From contig QNGE01003053.1 of assembly GCA_008508345.1 (NCBI GenBank), forward strand, positions 1 through 64,000: a stretch of 64,000 nucleotides of DNA, given 5' to 3'. Source of the stretch: Paragonimus westermani (lineage: Eukaryota; Platyhelminthes; Trematoda; Plagiorchiida; Troglotrematidae). The translations under genes and the position numbers were made by a program. Shown here one piece after another: positions 15,084 to 28,087 of the stretch (positions are counted from its first letter, which is position 1; each line of letters starts with the position of its first letter). The notes under the pieces are model-generated. The model saw only the letters and a list, made by a program, of their open reading frames with translations. It was not told the origin of the DNA and did no database searches.

Positions 15084-15480
15084 TGGAGGAAATGGCATTA
15101 GTAACTTCTAAACTTGACAAAAATCTAAAGTGAAGACGATCGGAACAATGGGAGGTTTTCAAGAACGGGACAAAATTGCTAAAGGATGGATAAATTGATT
15201 ACCATTTGTTTCTGAGCACAACACCGGGTTTGCTCGACGATTGAGAACAGCCCGTGGAAACCGAAGATCGCTTCGTTCTAGAGCGATATATGATGTAAAA
15301 TACAAGATCACCACAGACCCGACAGTCCGTCTCATTTAAGAGTTTCATGATTGCAGGTCGGGCATGCCAGGTTCGGTGGTACATAGCCATTTTGGAATGT
15401 GTTCATTGATGCGTGTTCCCAGTTACTTCGATGTGTGGCCAACGTAATTGCATCCACAAGTACAAGTGAACCATATATTA

Positions 15481-15825
15481 CTCATCACTTAACTGCCCAT
15501 GATCACTTGACCGCGTCACATAACTGTGTTCATCAGCTTCATGTCATATCATCCGAATACCCTGATCTCCAGTCTCGATCATTCTGACCACGCTCATCAC
15601 GCGCGCATTCCTCACCAATGTTACCGTGCCTAGTTGCCATGTCTGCATTGCACTAATTTTGCTGTAGTGACAGATGAGATGCGAACGCAATGCCCGTACA
15701 CAAGACACCTTACGCTATACTGCCGGTTCTTTCCAAAGTTATGTTGGGGAACCACTGCTTCATATTTCTGTTCCACAAGATTTTGCTCATACAGTTGCTA
15801 TTGGAGACCTCATGACTATTCCTTG
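15481..15825 (-). repeat. Right arm of long inverted repeat
   Basis: This is the partner of 14737-15083 in opposite orientation. The similarity stops sharply at both outer ends ('caagg' at the left outer edge, 'ccttg' at the right). If transcribed across the spacer, the two arms would form a double-stranded RNA hairpin of about 345 bp. Confidence 0.85.
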
Positions 15826-18800
15826 CTGTCACCTACTTTCAACATTATAACTACTCTAATGTACCCTCTTAGATTTATCTAAACAACACTTTTGAAAACA
15901 CCTGCTGAATTTTGGCAAAATATGGAGCATTTGTATTGTGTATTTAGTGGTCAAAAACCATCGGAAGCACATGAATGTTTTCCCGAGGTCAGCCACCCAT
16001 CATGCGTGTGCATCAGGTGAACTGTGATCGTACATTCTGGTGTGGGACCAACAGTTGCTTAAAATTGTAGATAATGATTCAGTTGCCAGTTAGATGTCTC
16101 GACCTTCTCAGACTACGTGGAGTTCGTGGAACTGTGCTGGTGTTAACATTTTAGAATTGCTACCTATTAATGTCCTTTAAATGGCATTCGTCGACTTGTC
16201 TAACACTGAACTGTTATCCGCTAGGTTGGAGAAGCTGAGTGATATGCTCTAGTACTTCTAATGGACGGTAACATAACTGCACAAAAACGAACAACTGGCA
16301 ACATGATCAAAGAGGTTACTACTGCAGTTTGGTAGTTTTTTTGACGATCTGACAAAAAATGCAAAGTCTGTGGAAAAGAAATCAAGGTTAAGAGCTGGCG
16401 AACAATGTATCCAGTAAGGAGGCACACAAAAATGAGGAATCGACTGACTAAGCCATGTGTACTGCAGAGGGCCTCCGAATGCCGGAGGTTACCTTCTGAA
16501 CTTCATGAAAACATCACTATCACGAAGGAAACATGTTATGTTGCTAATCCAAATAACCGCCAAATGTTCAACGAAAAATAATCCATGTTGAGACTAGTTA
16601 TATGTTTGAAGGGAAGTACAGTCAGTGAACAATATCTGATATCGATTACCGTTCGCATGTGAAAGCAAAGTCGTCGACAAATCTGGTTGTGCTCAAAACC
16701 AGAATGCAGGGCTCCAACCAAACTGGTAGCCTGAAAAACTGCCCAGCAGGGCAGGCAAAAAATCAAACAGGATTTTGCCATCTTATAATGAATTGAAAAC
16801 ATGTGATTACAGTTATTCGAGAAATCAGCTGATTTAGAAAACTGTTACAACAAACAGTCAAAACAAGAATGTAGACGTTGTTGTTAGGCTCCAACAACAG
16901 AAGAATCCATTTGCCAACATACTCTGCAACAAAATCATGGCGAAGTAGAGCACATGAAAATTCTGTGCAGTTTAGGATAAACGATCATTTGTTGTGTAAT
17001 CCCGTATTTTCGGCACTAAAAATCTGTCACAGTTAGAAGCTGACGACAAAATGTGAAAGGTTGCTTCTTCTTACATTCCCATATTTTTCATCATCGCGTT
17101 CATCTTTTTGTCTGTCGAGGTCCACCCTCAAATCTTCCGTCTGACGTGATCTATCTCGAACCTCTTTGAACTTGCCGGAAAATTAGAGTTAGAGTAAAAT
17201 TCCGATCAATACGTTCAGCTTAAGAGGTCAATGCTTGTATCCACTAGACAGACAACCCTGTTAGAATTTTAAGATGAGATATTACGAAAATTAGTGTGAC
17301 TTTTTAACAAGGCATCGACTGAATGAGAACGACCCTCGTTCTGGCTAATGCTGGAAATTGGCCATTGGGTAGTTAATGCTCATCAAATCGTTGGCTTGTT
17401 ACAATCACAAATCAACCTTCTCCTTCTTGTAATGGATTTTTTCAAAGGAGGATTGCACATGAACAGTAAGCATCATACATTCGGTCATTCAACTTCACAC
17501 TGCCAAGCAAAACAAAATACCACACTTTTTGTCAAGTCGATTAGTAAACTTGAAAACTTGAATAAAATGTGATTATTGCATGTTGGTTATGTTCTTCAAT
17601 CAGTTCATCATCCTTGCCAATCTAAGCAAACACAGATTGCCTGTTGTTATGTCTGCGTGTACAATACAGGTGACGCCCACGTTGGTTCTCCTGAGCGAAA
17701 TGTCTAATCGACCGAAACTAACACGGTTGTGTCACGCCCTACTGCATTTTAGATCAACAACGTGGCATCAGTTTATACTAGAGAAATGAGCTAGCGGGCC
17801 ATGCCAAGGACTGAAATAATCACCAATCGGCACTTTACTCAAGAAACCAGTTTGCTCAGGTCAGAAATTATCTGTAGCATCGAATTGTTCTCAAGTCTCG
17901 GTCATCCTTACCATTAACGCTACTTGATACTTGAGTAATTAGAGTTGCTGATAACCACCTCTATTGCGGACCAAATTAACTTACGTGTTGTTGGGCGACC
18001 GTTCTTGTTCCACTTTACTTCCAGCCTACTTCATTGTCAATGTAGATCCACTACCGAGATGCTTGGTTCCGTCTGATAGACAGTAGCAGAGCGGGCACTC
18101 TTGATTTCGGCTCGCACTTCAGGTCTTCATTGCAATCACGCAATACCTAGGAACAACGCAAAATAACCTGCTTAGCCAAGCAGCCTTGTAAATTTGCAAG
18201 GTTGGAAGCTCGCTACGGACTGTAGTTTCAGCAGCGTTTGCGAAGTGGTCTTAAACAGTTTCTTTAATTTAACTGAGTTCAGTCAGTCTTCTGAATATAC
18301 ACACACGGAAGTGATCGTCAGCAAACACGACATAAGGCCAGCGTTCGATGAATGGTCATGCATTAACATGAAACGTTTATTTTGGTAAACGCAAATTCTG
18401 GTCATCGTGTCGGTGTACGATGACAAGCGGACCTCTGAAGACTAGCGTTCAAATCACACATGAAGTGGTCTTCATCTTGTGCTGACAATTTCGCGATGTT
18501 TTACAAATCAGTACTTTTAGGAAACGGTTGACAGAAGGCTAGAAATTCCTATATTTCTTATATTGTGATAATAGCATACGATAGGGAAAAAGTTACAGCA
18601 TACAATGCCAATTTTGAACCTCGGAAAGAATCCCTGATATATAATCGGCTGGTAACTTTTGTGAAAGTAAGTTTCCGTATCACAGTAAACTTTGTGAAAG
18701 CGCGGAACATAGGCGCGGTTCAGAATCATTTTAGTACTCTGGTAACCAACGGTGTTTTATGGTTGATAATACTGATTAAGCAGTGATGTCAACGGGAGGG

Positions 18801-19463
18801 ATAGGATTTGTGCAAAACACGTGTGTGCAATTGGCGAGAAAGCTAATGATGCTTGCTGAAATCTGTATGAAATATTGCTTCCTATCTTCCCACTATCGAT
18901 CACGTGCCCTTGGCTCGCGTTTAATTTTGTTGATTTCGAATGTATCTGAAATTCACGCTGATTCAGTCTATGTTCAGTAATTCTTGGTAGCGGTTTGTTA
19001 ACCGAACTTGTCAGTTCGCCATGTTCTTTGCGAACATTTACTAGTTGATTCACTAAGTGTTGCTAAGCTGACATGTCTTTTGTTGGTTGAATTACTGACT
19101 TAAGGAAAGTTATTTAGCTTATCCATTGAACAGTATAAATGGGTCAACAACCAGTCGCATATAGTACAGCGATACAGAAACAATACTATATGGAACCAAA
19201 ACTCAACCGTGTTAATAAACGTTGCTCAACGGTAGTTGTCTGTATGAATGGCGTGTAAACACTTTCTTGTTAACCGGTTATAACCATCATGAGGGAGACA
19301 CTCAGTAAGTTCCATCATACTCTCATAAGTTAATGTTTCTCCATTTCCGTAACCCTCGCATCCAGCTAATTGGACCATTTGAGGTCAACTGCAATCCTGT
19401 GACGAAAATTTTCCTAGTCAATTGTCCTTTAGATTCGTTTTCAGTTGGTTACTCGATCTGCTC
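15826..19463. other. Stretch without supportable genes
   Basis: Only short scattered frames are visible (for example 16536-16802 minus, 17348-17572 plus, 18757-19053 minus), with no recognised domain or consistent splice structure. The sequence reads like anonymous intergenic or intronic DNA. Confidence 0.6.
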
Positions 19464-19899
19464 GGTGGCTACATCAATTCAAACTTGCAAGCGTTTTCTT
19501 TAGTTGTATGGTATGACGTGTGATTTTTAGCATGGTGATACTGTTGAAGAAGTGTCAGAATTACGACGGTCTGATACGATATCCCTCACCTGTTCCACAG
19601 AAATGAGTCATCGTTTTATCCCACAAGAAGCAGGTGCTAACATACAGCTTCGAATAGATCGACATGCAATAACATGTGGTTTGTTTCAACATTGAAACAG
19701 ACAGTGACATGCCTTCATTTTCTGTGAAGGGTAGTTCAATATATGCTTTACTACAGGTTTCAGACGGACAGAAACACGGGCCAAATTTTTCTCCTCTGAT
19801 AAATTTACTGCTGACCACTAATGAAACTCGGCTTCATCACAAAATCACATAAGACCTTCGGAGACCATATATGGTTTTGGTGAATTTAGGTGGTGCTTG
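19464..19899 (+). repeat. Direct duplication, copy 1 (436 bp)
   Basis: This block begins 'ggtggctacatcaattc' and ends 'ggtggtgcttg'. It recurs at 19901-20336 at exactly the same length. The only difference I found is 'gaattacg' against 'gtattacg' (position 19559 against 19996). The copies are separated by a single N at 19900. This is the pattern left when two overlapping contig ends are abutted rather than merged. The 85-codon minus-strand frame inside (19561-19818) is duplicated with the block and has no recognised domain. Confidence 0.9.
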
Positions 19900-19900
19900 N
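19900..19900. other. Single ambiguous base at duplication junction
   Basis: One N sits exactly between the two 436-bp copies. It probably marks a contig join of unknown gap size. Confidence 0.85.
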
Positions 19901-20336
19901 GGTGGCTACATCAATTCAAACTTGCAAGCGTTTTCTTTAGTTGTATGGTATGACGTGTGATTTTTAGCATGGTGATACTGTTGAAGAAGTGTCAGTATTA
20001 CGACGGTCTGATACGATATCCCTCACCTGTTCCACAGAAATGAGTCATCGTTTTATCCCACAAGAAGCAGGTGCTAACATACAGCTTCGAATAGATCGAC
20101 ATGCAATAACATGTGGTTTGTTTCAACATTGAAACAGACAGTGACATGCCTTCATTTTCTGTGAAGGGTAGTTCAATATATGCTTTACTACAGGTTTCAG
20201 ACGGACAGAAACACGGGCCAAATTTTTCTCCTCTGATAAATTTACTGCTGACCACTAATGAAACTCGGCTTCATCACAAAATCACATAAGACCTTCGGAG
20301 ACCATATATGGTTTTGGTGAATTTAGGTGGTGCTTG
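19901..20336 (+). repeat. Direct duplication, copy 2 (436 bp)
   Basis: This is the second copy of 19464-19899. The unique sequence 'cagtgagtatgtg' follows it, as expected if this copy belongs to the downstream contig. Confidence 0.9.
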
Positions 20337-20389
20337 CAGTGAGTATGTGAATAAAGCTGTGATAATTCCAAATATCCGTCTTCTGTAAC

Positions 20390-20662
20390 ATGCGGATAAG
20401 TAATGTCGGTGCAAATCGTGTGTACGTAAAACCGTTCCGAATGATCAAGGTCGCTAACCACATGACAGCTTTTAGTGTTGTCATGTCTGTATCACCTGTC
20501 CGTTATCTCGCTGTGGTTCTCCCCATATACAGAAATGTACGGTTTGATAGGCAGGATTACTACTGCATTGTACCAATTCACGTGATTCCTTGGGGATTTT
20601 GCAAAACTGTTTGTCTTCTCCAGTTCTTTGTGGTTTTCTGTGCTTTTGGCATGAACATATAA
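20390..20662 (+). pseudogene. Possible GPCR-like fragment
   Basis: The 90-codon frame contains, around residues 25-50, a segment reading M-T-A-F-S-V-V-M-S-V, then S-P-V-R-Y-L-A-V-V-L-P-I and several basic residues. The usual end of transmembrane helix 3 and start of intracellular loop 2 in rhodopsin-type receptors is a Ser-x-D-R-Y-x-A-V-x-x-P-I pattern followed by basic residues. Here the Asp of the DRY motif is missing and two residues seem inserted. No neighbouring exons with other helices were found. It may be a decayed receptor fragment or chance resemblance. Confidence 0.2.
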
Positions 20663-23600
20663 GCCAAAATAGGGTTCCTATAAAAACTGGGTGAATCGTC
20701 TGTCGATTGTGCATCGTGTACACCAAACAGGGGAGGTCAACAACCTGCGAGGGCTTACAAATTTCAACGGATTCATTGATCGATTCACCCGATCATCATG
20801 ATTTTGAGTGTACAGTAATCCCATTACGGGTTATATAGCGAAAATCTAAGCATTGGCTTCGGTTTAACTCCAGTGCAAGCATTTAGGCTACAAACTTCTC
20901 GCCACTCACACTGAGACTCATTCAAACCTTACCGACAGTGTTGTCGCTCCATAGCCAGTCGAACATAAAACGGGCAGGTACAATTGACTGTGCTGCCGGT
21001 TGTTTTGACCAGATCGACTAAGAGTATACAGCTTATTAAAGTGCTGTTCCGAATAGTTACTTTAACAATTGATAAATGATCAAGATTTTGGTTGTCATAA
21101 TTTAAAAGATGCGACCGACTAGGAGCTATGTACAGGTTTTCTCAAATAAAGTCATGACTTGGTATACGCACCCAAGATAGTGTTAATTATGTGGTTGCAA
21201 CCTGACTAAGTGGTCTTATCAGTGAAGTAATCGAAGGAAGTTAACAGACTAGCTGTGTTAGCTCCCGCCGGAACCGGAAAACCAAAAGTTGAAATGGTCC
21301 TCATTTTGGTGTGTTTCATTGATCATGACTAACGTAAGCTCAGTAGTAAGTCAGTCAATGTGGTTACATAACAACTACAGTGTAGGCGATAGTTGAAGAT
21401 GTGTTATGCACTACTGAAGAGCTCTGAACAAACCAAAACTGGTGATTAGTGTTTCATCGCGAAAAGGCTGATGGAACAATTTATCCGGATGGAAAGTTGC
21501 TATGAGCATCAACTTTGTTTATACCGAAGTTGGGGATCATTTTCGCTCCCAGTGTTTAAACTATCGGGTATTTGAAGAGTCTAATGGAGGAACAATCCCT
21601 GTCACCGGTGCACGAGCATAGAACCAATGACCGTGACCGGGATAAACTTGTTTTCACATCTATGCCATTATCTGATACTTGGTGTCACACTTTGTAGCTT
21701 CCTCGGCGCCATGGTTCGTTGACGTAACCCGTGGCACTTCCCAACGACAGACTGAACCCCTGGATTATTAGACCGACTTGTATACACGTATTTTTTAGCG
21801 TTTTCTAATCGGATATATATGGTTGTATGAGCTAGCTCAATCAGTTTGTTCTACCTTGGGTTAAAGTGATCTTTCTGTTGTACGGTACTGAATTACAGAG
21901 CACAGGATCAGATCTGCGTCGAACCAGTGGGTTTCTTCTTATCCCACAGGTCTGTATTAGCTACCAACTAATTAACTTCTCACTGTCCAGCAAAGTGTTA
22001 GTTTCGTGTACTACACCGCTCTGGTTGCATATTGTGCATTACTCTCCTGAGTTATTCCCTGAACATTTGTCACAGAATTTCGGACACTTTCTTTCGCTCT
22101 TCGACATCTCCAATCGGCTGTGCGTAACTTGCCGCTCGGTATGACTGAGCGGGACAGTGGTATCACAGAAATCCAACCCCGTTCGTCAAGCTGTGGATGC
22201 CATAGAGTACGAATTCAATTTTGACTGACTTGTGATTTACCTATATCGATTGGTTAGGTGATTGCAGGCGCACAGCCAATCATCATCACAGGATTGCATG
22301 ATGAACTTCACAGTTTCATTCAAAACTCACATTCGCCCATGAGAAGCGTCGCTGTAATTCACCTATTGATCAAATTAAAGAGAATAAAAACTGACGAGTG
22401 TCAAGCCAGAGTGTACCTGAATTGCAGGGGATGAGGCATTCCTCGTACTGATTCTGCCAGTAAGTAAACATTTTGTGTTGGCCGAAATTTGATTATAACC
22501 CGTGCGTAAACTGATCCCATGAAGCGTGGTTTGGTAAACGTCTGAGAGCACTATACTACTAATGTTGATGGTCAATGAACACAGTTATTACACGTAAACA
22601 TAAAGATATTTCTCTAAATCAAACTCAGACCCAATGTATTTAAGAACGGGCACAATACTGGTGCCCTTCTAAAAAGGAACTAACGTGTTAACAACTCTAT
22701 GTTCATTCGACATCCAGCTGACAAGTACACGGTGTGACTTATACGGAGTACAGACAGTTAGCAAATGTTTCCAGTAAGGTCCAGCTTAAAATTACGATAA
22801 AGTTTTATCGCGATTAATGGGGCTAGCTGTAGTAATGCCCCGTTATGACGTCAGAGCAACCCTTCAATAATTATGAGGCAAGTGACCATTCGCCATTTGG
22901 TCCACCCACATGGGTTCGGTAGAAGTGAATGATAGCCGGACAGGCGTCCGAAACCAATTACACAAAAATTTGTATCACATAATTTGTGAAGGAAACAAAA
23001 GTACGGGTAACTTGTTACGTAACCACGATAAATACTTTCACCGCTCACCTTGTCATCACTCCAAAAAGGTTAACCCATAGTGTTCTGGATACGAAAGCGA
23101 TCGGTGAACCATTCCATTTTTTTGTGCTCAGACTGAGCGTGCCTTATTTGTCGAGGCCCTGGTTACACACCTGGTGGCACTGGAAGTCAACTTGGACACT
23201 TTATTGCAATCTCATCAAAACTGATTTGCGTGATTATGTGGCAACCGATTTTGATGTTGTTCGCCTGGCAACCATAGTGATCTAAACTGTTGCGTAACTG
23301 GCCAAAACTGACTGAGAGCAACCGGAGTGATCGATAAACAACCTCTCCCCTCAGGACCACTTCTGTTGTAAAAATAATCCATTCCCATTATGTAATCAAT
23401 TGAGTTTCGTCTTAATCTCGTTATTGGTTACATGCCTGTGTTATCGTCTTCCAACATGTTTCTGAAAACAGATTGGTATCTGAAGGCTGTGTAGATGGCA
23501 ACTTTTCACTGGTACTTACCACGCAAAAGCTGTAAGATGATGTTCAATACGGTAATCAAATCAGCATTTTCGCGATTGTTAACCTTCGGTTGATGTGGAC

Positions 23601-24052
23601 TAACAAAATATTCTGAGTGAGTGACTGAGGCAAAGCCGCTGGCGGTTAGCTTCTGAGTTTCACTGCTGCTGATCGAAAGCACGTCCCAGCCTTGGGGACT
23701 CTCCCCGAGTCTGTTTTCTAATCCAACTTTTGAGCACTAATCAGTGTATGACAATTCGTGGATGTCCATAGTTGAATGTCACCAGCAACATCGCTACTGG
23801 CCAATTTTAGGGTCAGTGTGACATCCCTTGCATGTGTTGTTTTTCTCATACTGGTGTGTGCCAAGACCCTGGTCGTTTGACGGTCAACCTGCTCCTGATT
23901 TTAGAAACTTGGGTGTCTGCAGTCTTCTACTACCGTTTCATTTCTTCCGCTTTGATGGTGTACTGTGTGACGAATGGTCTCTGTGACTTTTCGTAGTCCA
24001 ATGTGAATTTCGTTTTCCATCATTATCATTTCTAGAGTGCACTAGCATGCAA

Positions 24053-24083
24053 CTGATAAACAGATTGAGAATTACACAACGTT
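24053..24083 (+). repeat. Short dispersed repeat end
   Basis: The segment 'gataaacagattgagaat' followed by 'tacacaacgtt' matches 'gataaacagattgggaat' followed by 'aacacaacgttt' at 52332-52361. This is probably the terminal part of a small or truncated mobile element that is also present in intron 5 of the prominin-like gene. Confidence 0.5.
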
Positions 24084-24339
24084 ACACACCTTCTGGTCTT
24101 ATTTCTCCGGGCTCACACGGAATATATGTTGTGCGGTTGGAACTGCAAGCGGTGCGGCGCAAGCCATTTGCGCTGATGGTTAAGTGCACGCGTCCCTTGG
24201 CTTCGGTCACTGTGACAAGCTAATCCGAATGGGTTGCTGCCATCCATCCTGGTGTAAGCTAACTAAGATTTTTACTGGCGTCCTGGTAATATTTCTGCCA
24301 GGTTTTATCACGGAATGTTTATTCCAGATCATGCAACGC

Positions 24340-24340
24340 N
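24340..24340. other. Single ambiguous base
   Basis: An isolated N. The string 'tgcaacgc' occurs just before it and again about 14 bases after it, so a short-repeat misjoin is possible. There is no long duplication as at 19900. Confidence 0.6.
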
Positions 24341-26349
24341 CTACACAAGAACGTGCAACGCACTGTTCTATGTGCATACCTGGACAAAAATTAGACTAGA
24401 AGGCTTTCGCCACTGAACAAACACAGATCCTGCAGACAAGTGTTATAACAACTGCATTTCTCTTGCCTAGAACTAATGCGTTCGCATAGACTTATATCGG
24501 ATGTGCACCCACTTGCTCAACATAAGTGAAACAAATTACTTTCTAGCTAAACTTGTAGGTGAACGTCGTTCTCATGGGATCCGACGGAACTCGCAGATTC
24601 ATTCTGCCACGTCCGCTCAGTAATTCGAGCAATTCCGAGATTCTCCTTCGTTCCTTACTTGGGGTGGACGTTTTAGTATAATTTGTTTGAGCTGCCCCGG
24701 TAGGCAATGCGGGCAAAGTAGAATACCTCTACTATGCACGGTATTCCACCTGCTAACTCCTAAAACAACTGAACCGTACTCGTGTTGTTGACATGTTCAT
24801 TTCATCCATCCAGCTGATTGAAGTGGGAGCATGACGAATCAGCACTCCTCCAACACTGATCGATTGCCAATTGTTTCGCACTTCACAGTCAGCCTACAGA
24901 TTTCGATTAAAGTTAGAATTAGGGTCACGTGAAATGACCAACAAGAAGCGATCATCAGACTAATGACCAAGGTTCATCAGGAGTCACGTGGACGATTTTT
25001 ACTGAGACATCTCTAGCAAATGAAAATGGCTCTACATATCTTGTTTGGTGGTTGCTCGGGTCCTGTGCGTCGGCCACAATGTAGCGTGTCTGTGCGAAAG
25101 CAGTGTGGTCACGATAATATGTGCGAATTGGATCGGTGAGATCTCACAACATTGAACCACCGCAGCAATTTATTGCTGTTCGTAGCAAGTGATCATGAAG
25201 TATTTGTAAAGCCTGGTTGAACAATTACATTTTCAATCATTCCTTCCTGAAAGGGGAATAAACATCCGTTACATTCTGAACCCCGATAAAGTAGCACTGA
25301 TCAGGTGCAACACATCACGGTAGTATTCTCAGTAGGTCAGGGGATTTGTACTTCGTACCATCTTATCGTCACAAACACTACTTGGAAGAGTCCATGCAAG
25401 GTTGCGATCTTCACTGTGTCTTGCTGTTTCAACCAACCACCTGCTGTCTCAAAGGCCGATATGATCTACTTCGAAGAAGTAACCTCAGATCATGTAAACG
25501 ACTGAGTTAGAAACTGACATTATGGAAACTGTTTTTGCCCATTACGGAATTGGTTACCCCCATCTTCACGATAAGACGATGTTTTTTAGTAATATATGTT
25601 ACTTCTGACTGCTGGTTGCTGATAATCCAGGATAGGCTGTAGTGTGCAAGGCAAGATACCAAACTATATGGAAGTGGGATATAAGTGTTTTATCCCAACT
25701 TTTTCGGTGGGTTTCAAGTAGAGATCGAACTGATGTCTGTCGCATCATCCGATTCTGAGTCATAAAATATCTAGCATGGAGATGACAGTCTCGAAGTTTG
25801 TTCTAAACAATCTAGACATCCCATCGTACTACTGTCCTACATACATGTCGGCTTGTAAATTGGTTGCTTCCCTTCAGCACTACGGTAAGACTGCGTGTTC
25901 TTTCAGCCTGACCCTCCTGAAGGTGACCGATGTGTACTTAGTTAAACGGATGAAAGAAGCCGAACTAGCCGTCCATCTATTCGGAGGGGAGGTAATACAA
26001 TCTCTATTTTGTGCAAACTTGGTTCCACGAACATAAACACGTTTATAATGCAGTTTATTTATTAAGCTAGTACGTGGTCCATTAGTTCATGGGTTCATAA
26101 TTTGTTACCGAGGGGAAAAAGATCTCCACCCGTATGTTCCTGTCTCTGTGCTGGTCGACATAAAATTGTGATGGGCGGTGTATAGGTGTGAAGAAAAAGT
26201 GAACGGGATTAATGAAAGGTAAATCTAATGAAGCTGCTAGCTGCAAACAGTTCAACAGTGAAACACACTGAAACAACATTCCATCAGAAATGCTTAGAGA
26301 CGTGTGAGACTGAGCTAGAATAAAAGCTAAGAAAATCATGGTATCGGTT

Positions 26350-26936
26350 GCTTCTCAGGTATATGCTCACGGAGTGATATTTCAAACTGCTCAACCGATT
26401 CAGTCGTGAGGTGGGAATTGAGCAATGCGTTCCGATGTGAACAAACCACATGTGAGATGTAGATCTGTCTACAGATTAACCTGCCTGTTCCAATACTCAT
26501 TGTTCGTGAGTGACCTCTGAACGTTCATTCTTATTTAGTGAGTAGGAATATGCTAGTGGATGACATGGGGTGTGGATTATTTTGTAAAGAATACTTTTGT
26601 CTCTTCTGGGGTGTCTATAATTCAGTGGTACTTAACCTAATGCTGCCACCCTTTCCAGATAGGGGTTTTACCGTAGTCTAAAAGTTATTCTGATGATCCG
26701 TATTTGAATTCTTTCAACATGCGCAAAACTCTGCTTAAAATAAAGATGAGAACCTGCACGTTTATTTCCAAATGTGGGCGGACTGTGAGGGTAAACACAG
26801 TTGGAAACGTTTCCGAATGGAAGGTCTCACCTGTTCCTCCTGAGTTCAGGGTTGTTTGCGCTCTTTTAGCCCAGATGGCACACACTTTAGACAGACTCCA
26901 ACCGCCTGCTGCTATGGTTCCTAGGTATCTTCCCAA
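26350..26936 (-). pseudogene. LINE ORF2 C-terminal remnant
   Basis: The minus-strand frame at 26685-26936 holds V-R-P-H-L-E-I-N-V-Q-V, like the 'V-R-P-x-L-E-Y-x-x-x-x-W' block after LINE RT domains. Continuing to lower coordinates, pieces read Y-L-E-R-V-A-A-L, then Y-R-H-P-R-R-D, then R-G-H-S-R-T-M, S-H-R-N-A-L-L-N and S-V-E-Q-F-E-I-S-L-R. These correspond in order to the usual 'R-L-x-x-L-x-L-F-P-L-x-Y-R-R-x-R-G-D', 'F-x-x-R-V-x-x-x-W-N-x-L-P' and 'V-x-x-F-K-x-x-L-D' blocks. Several stops and frame changes are present. Confidence 0.65.
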
Positions 26937-27059
26937 TACTAATACGAGCAGATTTGATGGCGAGTGTGCGGGACTCTACACCTGTTGACACTAAACGGCA
27001 AGTTATTTCTCGTGGACCACTGATTTAAGCAGTTTGAGTCGTCTTGTGAGGCCACTAAG

Positions 27060-27345
27060 TCTTTAAGCTATTCTCAAACTTGCCAGAGCTTCCGGTCGTC
27101 GGTGTGTATGTATATCAACTAAACTAGGTAGTTCGAGAACGAAAAAAATGAATGAGAGTGGTCCTAAGACTGATTCTTGCGAAGTGTCGCTGGTAGCAGG
27201 GAACTACTCCAAAAGTCATCCATTCATCTTGACGTTTAACCCAAGTTCACTCGGATATTCCTTTATCCGGGTGATCAGGCGCCCATCGAGTCCAAAACCA
27301 TTGAGTTTTCACAGCAGGGTTGAGTGATCAACCGTACCTGAGGCC
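27060..27345 (-). pseudogene. LINE reverse-transcriptase remnant
   Basis: RT boxes are visible in more than one frame. G-T-V-D-H-S-T-L-L lies at about 27313-27339. Downstream come K-L-N-G-F-G-L-D-G-R-L-I-T and then S-V-L-G-P-L-S-F at about 27143-27182 followed by a Leu-Pro-Ser-Leu-Val stretch. These match the 'A-F-D-x-V-D-H' and 'G-V-P-Q-G-S-V-L-G-P-L-L-F' blocks of non-LTR RTs. A stop follows the first block and the catalytic D-D box was not found. Confidence 0.75.
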
Positions 27346-27817
27346 TAAGAAAGGCCAAGGTAAACACATATACGGCTAGTTCTGCGTCTGCAACCTTCAT
27401 GCAAACATTACCAGTGATAAGTAGATTCATGACGTATGTGTACTTCCTAAGAAAGCTATGTTCTTCCGTAGTGATGACGTGGAGGTCGTCAAACCTTGAT
27501 CCAGATGGATTCCTTTAGTAAGATGTCCATTCATTTGGGACGCATTAAAAGCAAAGTTTTGGTCGGAAATTTGATGGGCCTTCTCTGGATGTAGTTGTGA
27601 TTGACAAGAGGCGACTGAGAATTGCTGTAAGCGGTTTTAACGATTTTGCGGCATAAATTTTGAAGATGATAGAGAATATAAAATCTAGACCGGGCGAGTC
27701 GTTGTTTAGTAGATTCGCTCACTTGATTCTGACTTGTGAGACTGCAGTTTGGAGGTAATTCAGTTGAGTTGCTCATTGTGTTTTGAAAATTCACTTTTGA
27801 TGTACAATTATGTACAT

Positions 27818-28087
27818 TTACGTACTTTTCCTCATAGAGTTGGCCGCCTCTGCTTCCTCACTGGTGATTCCACTGAAGGTTTGCAATTGCCAGATGCCAA
27901 CAGTACTTCCTGTAAGTTTTGCGAATGTGTTGTGGAAAAGCTTAGGATCCACCTTAAACATTTGAGCAGGACCACGCTGATAGCAAAGTCGACCTTCTAT
28001 GACATCAGTCGTGGTACGACTGTGCCACATGATATGCCCAGCGACCGCAAGTTCAGTTTGTTCTGGTTGGTACTTGTTCCGACCCAA
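27818..28087 (-). pseudogene. LINE pre-RT linker remnant
   Basis: An 89-codon frame contains D-P-K-L-F-H-N, then T-V-G-I-W-Q-L-Q, S-G-I-T-S and E-E-A-A-N-S-M-R-K. Linkers of CR1/Jockey elements just before the RT domain have the same order: D-P-K-x-F/L-H, a short hydrophobic strand, an acidic helix, and R-K/x-Y-F. Frame changes separate it from the RT boxes downstream. Confidence 0.65.

Larger units (their letters stand above)
20663..26349. other. Stretch without supportable genes
   Basis: Short frames only, none with a recognised domain. The 71-codon frame at 24184-24399 crosses the ambiguous base at 24340. A short segment near 24053-24083 matches the end of the inverted repeat at 52332-52446 and is listed separately. 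Confidence 0.6.

Noticed and set aside
26704..26988. 94-codon plus-strand frame as a gene
   Set aside because: It is the opposite strand of the LINE C-terminal remnant.
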